Positions 1 through 5,492 of a DNA stretch of 6,562 nt are shown in pieces. The position numbers were made by a program, and so were the translations under genes. Source of the DNA: CAYQDF01 sp964416175. Lineage in GTDB: Bacteria; Chloroflexota; Anaerolineae; Anaerolineales; UBA4823. The notes under the pieces are model-generated. The model was not told the DNA's origin. It worked only from the letters and a program-made list of their open reading frames with translations, and searched no databases. Within the stretch, counting starts at the first letter, position 1; the number at the start of each line of letters is the position of its first letter. Location of the stretch: the NCBI GenBank assembly GCA_964416175.1, contig CAYQDF010000157.1, positions 1-6,562 of the forward strand, in the 5' to 3' direction.

Positions 1-35
1 ATCGACGACTTTTGAAAAACCGTTGGATTTCATTC

Positions 36-64
36 TTGCCCCGTGTCAAGAAATCTTGTAGAAT
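36..64 (+). promoter_or_regulatory. Predicted sigma-70-type promoter of spoVS
   Basis: A -35-like TTGCCC (36-41, 4 of 6 consensus bases) is separated by 17 bases from a -10-like TAGAAT (59-64, 5 of 6). This puts the transcript start near 71 and leaves a leader of about 53 bases before the spoVS ATG. The geometry is right and it is the best promoter-like pair upstream of the gene. It would also place the possible upstream GTG start at 43 outside the transcript. It is a prediction from pattern only. Confidence 0.5.
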
Positions 65-97
65 CAAGCCAGAGTGAGGCGCACGCATCAACCGTCG

Positions 98-113
98 TCC
101 TTTACCAAAGGAG
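98..113 (+). promoter_or_regulatory. spoVS ribosome binding site inside a small hairpin
   Basis: AAAGGAG (107-113) is a strong Shine-Dalgarno sequence 10 bases before the ATG at 124, and it decides the start. The six bases TCCTTT (98-103) are perfectly complementary to AAAGGA (107-112) across a three-base ACC loop (104-106), so the whole SD core can be paired in the mRNA. Such a short stem could act as a weak translational brake or thermosensor. The pairing is read directly from the sequence; the regulatory role is inferred. Confidence 0.5.
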
Positions 114-123
114 TAGTGCAATC

Positions 124-414
124 ATGGATGCCAACAATGAGATCCGGCCAAAAGTCGACATCATCAAAGTAAAGGGCACCTCCCGTACTTCCGCGGTCGC
201 GGGTGCAATCGCCGGTGTGATCCGGGAGCACAAGCGGGCGGAAGTCCAGGCGATCGGGGCCAGCGCAGTGAACCAGGCAGTGAAAGCCATGGCCCTCGCC
301 AAGAGCTATCTTGCCCAGGATGGCATCAGCATCATCTTCGTCCCGGAGTTCGTGGACGTAGAGATTGATGAAAAAATCCGCACGGCAATCAAGTTTGTCG
401 TCGAGCCGCGCTGA
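124..414 (+). CDS. spoVS: SpoVS-family protein (stage V sporulation protein S)
   Basis: This 96-residue protein matches the SpoVS family, small proteins with an Alba-like fold first known from Bacillus subtilis, where loss alters late sporulation and septation. Recognised blocks are the central SAVAGAIAGVIREH (about 23-36), then AEVQAIGASAVNQAVKAMALA (about 39-59) and the C-terminal RTAIKFVVEPR (86-96). B. subtilis SpoVS is 86 residues; the extra length here is mainly a charged N-terminal tail of about ten residues. The ATG at 124 is chosen over an in-frame GTG at 43 because it has a good SD and because the 27 extra residues do not resemble the family. It has its own promoter and terminator, so it looks monocistronic. 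The family also occurs in non-sporulating bacteria such as Thermus and Chloroflexota, so the name does not imply spore formation; nucleic-acid binding is only suggested by the fold. Confidence 0.93.
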   Translation: MDANNEIRPKVDIIKVKGTSRTSAVAGAIAGVIREHKRAEVQAIGASAVNQAVKAMALAKSYLAQDGISIIFVPEFVDVEIDEKIRTAIKFVVEPR

Positions 415-493
415 ACCAGGACCTTTAACCGTCCCCGCTCGCGCTTCTCATCACCAACAGCCTATCCCCAAGAGTGTTGAGCCGTGATTGTTT

Positions 494-530
494 CCCCTCG
501 CGCCATAGACCTGGCGCGAGGGGTTTAATT
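494..530 (+). terminator. Intrinsic terminator after spoVS
   Basis: A perfect 12-bp GC-rich stem (494-505 paired with 512-523) closes a six-base loop TAGACC and is followed on the + strand by TTTAATT (524-530). The T-run is short but the stem is very stable. The opposite strand has no T-run after the stem, so it should act on + strand transcripts, ending the spoVS mRNA about 80 bases after its stop codon. Confidence 0.85.
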
Positions 531-540
531 AGGTGACGTT

Positions 541-1539
541 TTGATCAAGCCGGCAGCAGTGATTCTTGCCGTCCTCAGCCTGATCGCGGCTGCCTGTTCT
601 CCAGGGCAGAGCGAATCAGCCAGCGACATCTCCCCATCGGGCGAGACAGAGGGCGCTGTTGTGGCCCAAATTACGGCCACACCAACTACCATCCCGCTGG
701 CCGTTGGCGCCCCGACAGCCACTGCTACGGAAATTCTCGATCGAATCCCGGATCCCAGCCCAAGCGGGACTACTGAAACCACGCTCCCTCCCCCGGCCTG
801 CTGGCGGCAAGGGGGGCACATCGAGCGCGGCGCCGTGCGCACCGATCTCCTCCCGCTGCCATTAGAATACCGCCTTTACCTGCCGCCCTGCTATACCCGA
901 CTCCCCAGCCTACGATTTCCCGTGCTGTACTTGATCCACGGGCAGAGCTTCAACGACGACCAGTGGGATCGGTTGGGGATCGATGAAACCGCCAACCTGC
1001 TGATCGCCGCCGAGGAGATCTCCCCGCTGATCATCGTCATGCCGCGCGACCGGGTCTGGACCCAGCCAACCGAAGACGCTTTCGGGCAGGCAGTGGTGGA
1101 CGTCTTGATCCCTTGGATCGATCAGCGCTACCGCACCCTCCCCGAGCGCGAGTACCGGGCAGTCGGCGGCCTGTCGCGCGGCGCAGGCTGGGCGCTGCAC
1201 CTGGGTCTCTCGCGCTGGGAATCCTTCGCAGCCATAGGTCTGCACAGCCTGCCCGTCTTCTGGACCGACCTGCCGCACATCCGAACCTGGCTGGATGCCA
1301 TCCCGCCCGAGTCTCTGCCGCGCATCTATCTGGACTCGCCCGACAAGGATCGCCCGCAGATCGCCCGGTCAACAGCCTGGTTTGAAGAACTCCTCACCAA
1401 GCAGGGCATCCCGCACGAATGGCACCTGTTCCCGGGCTATCACGAAGAAGCATACTGGGAAGCCCACCTTGAGGAGTATCTGCGCTGGTATGCACGGGAC
1501 TGGTCCATCGGCGATCGTGGGTCTCTCGAAAACCCATAG
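541..1539 (+). CDS. Secreted lipoprotein with putative esterase domain (alpha/beta hydrolase, esterase D-like)
   Basis: This 332-residue protein begins with a lipoprotein-type signal: Lys3, a hydrophobic stretch (5-18) and IAAAC with Cys19 as the likely lipidated residue. The lipobox is loose, with Ala at -3. Residues 20-85 are a Ser/Thr/Pro-rich linker, so the enzyme probably sits on the outer face of the cytoplasmic membrane. The rest looks like the putative esterase family (PF00756): PVLYLIHG (127-134, oxyanion region), nucleophile elbow GLSRG with Ser212, an acidic residue around Asp265-Asp270, and GYHEEAYW with probable catalytic His301. Cys87 and Cys117 could form a disulfide. The substrate cannot be told; a carboxylic ester is likely. 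The TTG start at 541 is chosen because AGGTGA (531-536) lies four bases upstream, an in-frame stop lies at 526-528, and the next in-frame Met would remove the signal. The gene begins 14 bases after the spoVS terminator T-run, and no clear promoter of its own was found. Confidence 0.85.
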   Translation: MIKPAAVILAVLSLIAAACSPGQSESASDISPSGETEGAVVAQITATPTTIPLAVGAPTATATEILDRIPDPSPSGTTETTLPPPACWRQGGHIERGAVRTDLLPLPLEYRLYLPPCYTRLPSLRFPVLYLIHGQSFNDDQWDRLGIDETANLLIAAEEISPLIIVMPRDRVWTQPTEDAFGQAVVDVLIPWIDQRYRTLPEREYRAVGGLSRGAGWALHLGLSRWESFAAIGLHSLPVFWTDLPHIRTWLDAIPPESLPRIYLDSPDKDRPQIARSTAWFEELLTKQGIPHEWHLFPGYHEEAYWEAHLEEYLRWYARDWSIGDRGSLENP

Positions 1540-1559
1540 GTTCTTGATATAATCCCGAC
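1526..1559 (+). promoter_or_regulatory. Extended -10 promoter placing the transcript start at the gatC ATG
   Basis: TGATATAAT (1545-1553) is a perfect extended -10 element: TG, one base, then TATAAT at 1548-1553. A -35-like TCGAAA (1526-1531, 4 of 6) lies 16 bases upstream, inside the end of the esterase gene. Counting seven bases from the hexamer end puts +1 at 1560, the A of the gatC ATG. No SD-like sequence lies between 1540 and 1559, so the gatC mRNA is predicted to be leaderless. Confidence 0.65.
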
Positions 1560-1847
1560 ATGCCCCTCACTCTGGAAGAAGTTGAACACATCGCAAAACT
1601 TGCCCGCCTGAAGCTGATTGATGAAGAGAAGGCGCGGTACAGGGAGCAGCTGTCTGCCATCCTGGATTACTTCGCCCAACTGCAAACGCTCGATACTTCG
1701 CAAATCCCGCCCACCTCCAGTGTGCTTCCGCCGCGCAGCGTCCTGCGCCCCGACGAACCCCGTCCGGGACTGACTCTGGATGAGCTTTTGCGCAATGCCC
1801 CCCAGGCAGAGGGAGCACACTTCCGGGTCCCTCCGGTCCTCGACTGA
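1560..1847 (+). CDS. gatC: Asp-tRNA(Asn)/Glu-tRNA(Gln) amidotransferase subunit C
   Basis: This is the small stabilising subunit of the GatCAB amidotransferase. It wraps around the GatA-GatB interface and is needed for stable assembly rather than catalysis. The 95-residue length is usual for the family. The N-terminal LTLEEVEHIAKLARLKL (3-19), the following EQLSAILDYFAQLQTLD helix (about 29-45) and the C-terminal LRPDEPRPGLT...LLRNAPQAEGAHFRVPPVLD pattern are all characteristic. The ATG at 1560 is the natural family start and is preceded by a -10 element instead of an SD. It heads the probable gatC-gatA-peptidase transcript, and its TGA (1845-1847) shares a base with the ATG of a mini-ORF. 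Confidence 0.95.
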   Translation: MPLTLEEVEHIAKLARLKLIDEEKARYREQLSAILDYFAQLQTLDTSQIPPTSSVLPPRSVLRPDEPRPGLTLDELLRNAPQAEGAHFRVPPVLD

Positions 1848-1906
1848 TGATTGACCTGCCGGATCTCCCTGGCACAGTCGAGCGCCTTTCGTCGCGCGAC
1901 AGGTGA
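1847..1906 (+). other. 19-codon mini-ORF linking gatC to gatA
   Basis: An ATG at 1847 overlaps the gatC stop codon as TGATG and opens a 19-residue reading frame, starting MIDLPDLPGTV and ending at TGA 1904-1906 at the upstream edge of the gatA ribosome binding region. The peptide resembles nothing I recognise. A ribosome finishing gatC could restart here and be delivered beside the gatA SD. CTCCCT (1865-1870), inside the mini-ORF, can pair with AGGGAG at 1906-1911 or 1910-1915, so its translation could also keep the gatA SD open. Alternatively it is a chance frame in a 78-base gap. Confidence 0.2.
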
Positions 1907-1916
1907 GGGAGGGAGG
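1901..1916 (+). promoter_or_regulatory. Purine-rich ribosome binding site deciding the gatA start
   Basis: AGGTGAGGGAGGGAGG runs from 1901 to 1916, with GGGAGG (1911-1916) nine bases before the ATG at 1926. It is the strongest SD in the window. It lies inside the longer open frame that begins with TTG at 1851, so that longer start is unlikely. Confidence 0.8.
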
Positions 1917-1925
1917 CTGCGAGCC

Positions 1926-3419
1926 ATGACCGATCTCTTCCACTTCTCCCTGGAGAGTCTGACGAATTCCCTGCGCGCCGGCGAGTTCTCCAGCCGAGAG
2001 CTGACGGAGGCCTGCCTGGAGCGCATTGAACGAATTGATCCCACCCTGCACGCGTTCCTGACCCTGACGCCCGAAGAAGCCCTCCGCCAGGCCGACCAGG
2101 CCGACCACCAGCTGGCTGTCTGGCGTAAAGATCCCACGCAGAGTCTGCCGCCTTTGGCGGGCATCCCGCTGGCGGTCAAAGATGTGCTGTGCGTGAAAGG
2201 CCTGCGCTGCACCTGCGGCTCGCGCATCCTGGAGAATTTCGTGCCGCCTTTCAGCGCCACCGCCGTGGCGCGCCTGCAAGAAGCCGGGATGGTTATCCTG
2301 GGCAAGACGAACACAGACGAGTTCGCCATGGGTTCGTCGACCGAGAACTCCGCCTATGGTCCGACTCACAATCCGTGGGACCTGGAGCGGGTGCCAGGAG
2401 GTTCGAGCGGGGGGAGCGCTGCGGCGGTGGCAGCCCGCCTGTCGCCGGTCGCCCTGGGCACCGATACCGGCGGCAGCGTTCGCCAGCCGGCGTCCTTCTG
2501 CGGCGTGACTGGCCTGAAGCCAACCTACGGGAGAATCTCGCGGTACGGCCTGGTGGCGTATGGTTCGTCCCTGGACGCGGTGGGGTGCTTTGGCCAGACC
2601 GTTGCCGATATCGCCCCGCTGTTCAGGCAGATGGCTGGGAGAGACCCGCTCGACGCCACCACAGCAGCCCTGCCCGTACCGGAAATCGAGCTGCGCGCCT
2701 TGCCTGAGGAACGCCCCTTGCGCGGCGTGCGCCTCGGCGTGCCAGACGAGTACTTTATCCCAGGGATCCAGCCGGAGGTCGAGGCGGGTGTGCGTCAGGC
2801 GGTTGACTTGCTCACCGATCTCGGCGCGGAAGCGATCCCGGTCAGCCTGCCTCATACAGAGTTTGCCCTTCCGGTTTACTACCTGATAGCCCCAGCCGAA
2901 GCGTCCGCTAACCTGGCGCGTTACGACGGCATCCGCTTCGGCCCGCGGGTCGAGGCGGACGAGCTGTGGGAAGTCTTCTGCCGGACTCGGGGCGAGAAAT
3001 TCGGCCGGGAGGTCAAGCGCCGCATCATGCTGGGCACTTACGCCCTCTCGGCGGGTTACTACGACGCTTATTACGGGCAGGCGCAGAAAGTCCGCACGCT
3101 GATCAAGCAAGATTTTGAAGCCGCGTTTGCCGGCGTCGATCTGATCGCCGCCCCGGTCGCCCCCAGCACCGCCTTCCGCATCGGCGAGCACGGCGACGAC
3201 CCCCTTTCGATGTACCTGGAAGACATTTTCACCCTGCCTGCCAACCTTGCCGGGGTGCCGGGCATTGCCTTCTGCGTGGGCTTCGATCCACTGAATCTGC
3301 CGATTGGGATGCAGCTGATGGGCCCGCACTTCCGCGAAGACCTGCTGTTCAGGGTCGCTCACGCTTACCAGGGAGCGACCGACTGGCACACACGACTACC
3401 GCCAACATTGGAATATTGA
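1926..3419 (+). CDS. gatA: Asp-tRNA(Asn)/Glu-tRNA(Gln) amidotransferase subunit A
   Basis: GatA is the glutaminase subunit. It hydrolyses glutamine and channels ammonia to GatB, which amidates misacylated Glu-tRNA(Gln) or Asp-tRNA(Asn) in the cytoplasm. The 497-residue protein has the complete amidase-signature triad: Lys85 in PLAVKDV, cis-Ser160 in the GGSSGGSAAAV loop, and nucleophile Ser184 in GTDTGGSVRQPASFCG. The spacings (75 and 24 residues) are those of Staphylococcus aureus GatA (Lys79, Ser154, Ser178). The C-terminal PIGMQLMGPHFREDLLFRVA is also typical. The ATG at 1926 gives the usual family N-terminus and has a strong SD; an in-frame TTG at 1851 would add 25 residues of poor character. 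It follows gatC by 78 bases and precedes the peptidase gene by 30. gatB is not in the window. Confidence 0.96.
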   Translation: MTDLFHFSLESLTNSLRAGEFSSRELTEACLERIERIDPTLHAFLTLTPEEALRQADQADHQLAVWRKDPTQSLPPLAGIPLAVKDVLCVKGLRCTCGSRILENFVPPFSATAVARLQEAGMVILGKTNTDEFAMGSSTENSAYGPTHNPWDLERVPGGSSGGSAAAVAARLSPVALGTDTGGSVRQPASFCGVTGLKPTYGRISRYGLVAYGSSLDAVGCFGQTVADIAPLFRQMAGRDPLDATTAALPVPEIELRALPEERPLRGVRLGVPDEYFIPGIQPEVEAGVRQAVDLLTDLGAEAIPVSLPHTEFALPVYYLIAPAEASANLARYDGIRFGPRVEADELWEVFCRTRGEKFGREVKRRIMLGTYALSAGYYDAYYGQAQKVRTLIKQDFEAAFAGVDLIAAPVAPSTAFRIGEHGDDPLSMYLEDIFTLPANLAGVPGIAFCVGFDPLNLPIGMQLMGPHFREDLLFRVAHAYQGATDWHTRLPPTLEY

Positions 3420-3449
3420 AGCGTTCAAATTTTCAAAATTGAGGCAACC

Positions 3450-5156
3450 ATGCTCCCTTCTCTCCCCCCATCAGCAATCGAATTCAAAGACTGGTCCTGG
3501 ACGCAGATCGAACCTTATTTCATCGACTTAGAGAAACGCCCTTTGAACGAAGCCAGCGTCAAGGGATGGCTGGCCGATTGGTCCATCCTGGGCAACCTGC
3601 TCGATGAGGCCTACTGGCGGCTTTACGTGGCCAGCACCGTCGACACGCTGGACGAAAAAGCCGAGCAGAGCTATAACCGCTATCTCGACGAGATCCGGCC
3701 GCGCGCCCGGGCGGCTGAACAGAAGCTCAAACAGAAACTGCTGGCGAGCGGGCTGAAGCCCGCCGGATTCGAGATCGCCATACGCAACTTGAAAGCCGAA
3801 GCCGACCTGTTTCGTGAAGAGAACCTGCCCCTGCTGAGCGAGGAGAAGAAACTTGCCGTCGAGTACGATAAGATCGTCGGCGCGCAGACCGTCGAGTGGG
3901 AGGGCGAGGAAGTCACCGTGACCCAGCTCCAACCAGCCTATGCAGATCCTGATCGGGAGCGCCGCGAACGCGCCTGGCGGCTTGCAATGGGGCGCTGGCT
4001 GGCCGACCGGGATGCAATCGATGCGCTGTGGGGCAGGCTTCTGGCAGTCCGCCGCCAGCTCGCCGCCAACGTGGGTCTGGAAAACTACCGGGACTACCGC
4101 TGGCGTGAGAAACTCCGCTTCGATTACACTCCCCGGGACTGCTACCGCTTCCACGAAGCGATTGAACAGGTGGTCGTGCCCGCTGCCCAATCTCTGTTGG
4201 AGAAGCGGAGAGCACGCCTCGGCGTCCGCACCCTCAGGCCCTGGGACCTGGAAGTCGACCAGTTCGGCGGCCCGCCGTTGAAACCCTTCTCAACCGCGGA
4301 GGAACTGGTCGAAAAGACTTCCACCATTTTTCACAGGGTTGACCCGCAGCTGGGGAGCTACTTCGAGACCATGCGTCGGGAAAACCTGCTTGACCTGGAG
4401 AACCGTAAGGGAAAAGCACCCGGAGGCTATTGTACCGATTTCAAAGCCGCCGGGATCCCCTTTATCTTCATGAACGCAGTCGGGCTGCACGACGATGTCC
4501 AAACCCTGCTGCACGAGGGCGGCCACGCTTTCCACGCCTTCGAGAGCAGACACCTCCCCTACCACTACCGGGAGGTGCCCCTGGAGTTCTGCGAGGTGGC
4601 GTCCATGAGCATGGAATACCTGGGCGCCCCTTACCTGACCGCCGCCCAGGGAGGTTTCTACACGCCGGAAGAAGCTGCCCGGGGGCGGATCGAACATCTC
4701 GATGTCAGCCTGCGGTTCTGGCCTTACATGGCGGTGGTGGACGCTTTCCAGCATTGGGTCTACGAAAACCAGGCGGCCGCTGCCGACCCGCGGAACTGCG
4801 ACGGCAAATGGGCCGAGCTGTGGGACCGCTTCATGCCCGGTGTGGACTGGAGCGGGCTCGAACAGGAGAAGCGGGCCGGCTGGCACCGCAAGCTGCACAT
4901 CCACCAGGAGCCTTTCTATTACGTCGAGTATGGGTTGGCGCAGCTGGGCGCCGTCCAGGTCTGGCGCAACGCCCTGGACGACCAGGCCGGGGCGGTCGCC
5001 GCCTACCGGGAGGCGCTTTCCCTGGGCGCCAACGGGACGCTGCCGCAGCTGTACGCCGCAGCTGGGGCGCGCTTCGCCTTCGACGCGGGCACCCTGCGCC
5101 AGGCGGTGGACCTGATGCTGAAGGCGATTGAGGAGCTCGAGGCGAAGATCAGATGA
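3450..5156 (+). CDS. M3-family zinc metallopeptidase (oligoendopeptidase F-like)
   Basis: This 568-residue protein is a probable cytoplasmic zinc peptidase that cuts short peptides, as in the thimet/oligoendopeptidase F family (M3). The zinc motif HEGGH occupies 355-359 (His355, His359, catalytic Glu356), and the third ligand is Glu382 in FCEVASMSME, giving the M3 pattern HExxH-X22-E. The C-terminal block HIHQEPFYYVEYGLAQLGA (483-501) supplies the conserved His and Tyr residues that line the substrate site. The N-terminal half is largely helical and charged, as usual for the prolyl-endopeptidase-like channel, and there is no signal peptide. The start at 3450 is preceded by GAGG (3441-3444) with a short five-base spacer. 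The gene follows gatA closely without a terminator or clear promoter, so cotranscription with gatCA is likely. It probably recycles peptides; the exact specificity cannot be read, so pepF is not assigned. Confidence 0.93.
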   Translation: MLPSLPPSAIEFKDWSWTQIEPYFIDLEKRPLNEASVKGWLADWSILGNLLDEAYWRLYVASTVDTLDEKAEQSYNRYLDEIRPRARAAEQKLKQKLLASGLKPAGFEIAIRNLKAEADLFREENLPLLSEEKKLAVEYDKIVGAQTVEWEGEEVTVTQLQPAYADPDRERRERAWRLAMGRWLADRDAIDALWGRLLAVRRQLAANVGLENYRDYRWREKLRFDYTPRDCYRFHEAIEQVVVPAAQSLLEKRRARLGVRTLRPWDLEVDQFGGPPLKPFSTAEELVEKTSTIFHRVDPQLGSYFETMRRENLLDLENRKGKAPGGYCTDFKAAGIPFIFMNAVGLHDDVQTLLHEGGHAFHAFESRHLPYHYREVPLEFCEVASMSMEYLGAPYLTAAQGGFYTPEEAARGRIEHLDVSLRFWPYMAVVDAFQHWVYENQAAAADPRNCDGKWAELWDRFMPGVDWSGLEQEKRAGWHRKLHIHQEPFYYVEYGLAQLGAVQVWRNALDDQAGAVAAYREALSLGANGTLPQLYAAAGARFAFDAGTLRQAVDLMLKAIEELEAKIR

Positions 5157-5206
5157 CAATCCTCCAGCATCTGTAAGCCTTCTGGCGAATGGCGCCCCTG
5201 AATTTC

Positions 5207-5232
5207 TCCCGCTCCCGCCGGGTAGAGCGGGA
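5207..5232. repeat. Short inverted repeat downstream of the peptidase gene
   Basis: TCCCGCTC (5207-5214) is complementary to GAGCGGGA (5225-5232) across a ten-base loop. It lies 50 bases after the peptidase stop codon. There is no T-run on either side, so it is not a canonical intrinsic terminator; it could stabilise the mRNA 3' end or mark a processing point. Confidence 0.4.
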
Positions 5233-5296
5233 CCGGAGGCAAGGTGGGCAGCGTGAAGTAAGTCGCAACGGGTATAGTATTTTGCTATTACGGAAA

Positions 5297-5356
5297 AAGA
5301 GTGCGTGGGTGTGCGTGGGGGGCGTCCGCCCCCCACGCACACCCACCTCTACTCTT
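5297..5356. repeat. Large perfect hairpin with 19-bp stem
   Basis: Positions 5305-5323 are perfectly complementary to 5328-5346 around the tetraloop GTCC. After a small internal loop (two bases left, four right), AAGAGT (5297-5302) pairs again with ACTCTT (5351-5356). The left arm contains GTGCGTGGG twice (5301-5309 and 5311-5319), so the right arm can pair with either copy. On the minus strand the stem is followed six bases later by five T residues, while on the + strand the following bases are only moderately T-rich. It may end the upstream transcript in a bidirectional manner or be a copy of a dispersed palindromic repeat; one copy in one window cannot decide. Confidence 0.75.
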
Positions 5357-5439
5357 ACGCCATCAGGCAGGGTGAGTAGTTACCTTTCAGATTCATATAC
5401 ATTTCTTACGTCGCACAATCATTCTAATAACCGCTCAAA

Positions 5440-5448
5440 TGTTATAAT
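5440..5448 (+). promoter_or_regulatory. Extended -10 promoter of the clp gene
   Basis: TGTTATAAT (5440-5448) is a perfect extended -10 element, with TATAAT at 5443-5448. No good -35 hexamer was found at normal spacing, which extended -10 promoters can tolerate. The predicted transcript start is G5455, giving a leader of about 38 bases. Together with the next two bases it matches the gatC element at 10 of 11 positions. Confidence 0.65.
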
Positions 5449-5454
5449 CCTCCT

Positions 5455-5482
5455 GGCGGTATTCACAGCCGCCGAAGGAAGG
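5455..5482 (+). promoter_or_regulatory. clp mRNA 5' hairpin and ribosome binding site
   Basis: GGCGG (5455-5459) pairs with CCGCC (5469-5473), extended by a T-G wobble, around a seven-base loop. It would form at the very 5' end of the predicted mRNA. The SD AGGAAGG (5476-5482) follows directly, is left unpaired, and sits ten bases before the ATG at 5493. A terminal hairpin of this kind commonly protects mRNA from 5'-dependent decay; that role is inferred here. Confidence 0.5.
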
Positions 5483-5492
5483 TAACAGTCTT

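Larger units (their letters stand above)
5157..5492. other. Intergenic region between the peptidase and clp genes
   Basis: These 336 bases hold no convincing gene. They contain an 8-bp inverted repeat (5207-5232), a large hairpin with a perfect 19-bp stem (5305-5346), an AT-richer tract (about 5375-5450) with the clp promoter, and a leader hairpin next to the clp ribosome binding site. I found no CIRCE element (TTAGCACTC-N9-GAGTGCTAA) and no CtsR-type tandem heptad. A 98-codon open frame from an ATG at 5189 crosses both large inverted repeats, lacks an SD and is not considered real. Confidence 0.7.

Noticed and set aside
43..123. Upstream GTG start extending SpoVS by 27 residues
   Set aside because: The extension includes the predicted -10 box and the SD of the ATG at 124, and it does not fit the compact SpoVS family.
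1851..1925. Upstream TTG start extending GatA by 25 residues
   Set aside because: The usual GatA N-terminus begins at the ATG at 1926, which has a strong SD; the extension contains that SD.
1440..3389. A 649-codon open frame on the minus strand opposite gatC and gatA
   Set aside because: It lies opposite two firmly identified conserved genes, its translation is low-complexity and resembles no family, and long antisense frames are expected in high-GC coding DNA.
3416..3444. TTGAA-GCG-TTCAA and the following AT-rich partial palindrome between gatA and the peptidase, considered as a terminator
   Set aside because: The stem is only five AT-rich base pairs, no real T-run follows, and the peptidase starts immediately after, so termination here is unlikely.
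5253..5275. Slight resemblance of GTGAAGTAAGTCGCAACGGG to the 3' end of 16S rRNA
   Set aside because: The match is short and gapped, the flanks bear no relation to rRNA, and the anti-SD sequence is missing, so it is best read as chance.
4290..5342. A 350-codon minus-strand open frame opposite the peptidase, and a 271-codon one at 5652-6467 opposite clp
   Set aside because: Both mirror codon bias of well-supported + strand genes and show no recognisable protein pattern or ribosome binding site.
5301..5356. GAGTGC and ACTCTT around the large hairpin considered as a CIRCE operator
   Set aside because: CIRCE needs TTAGCACTC-N9-GAGTGCTAA; only a six-base fragment matches, and the spacing and arm order are wrong.
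5189..5485. A 98-codon + strand open frame across the intergenic region
   Set aside because: No SD before the ATG, composition unlike a protein, it translates the large palindrome, and it overlaps the clp promoter and leader.
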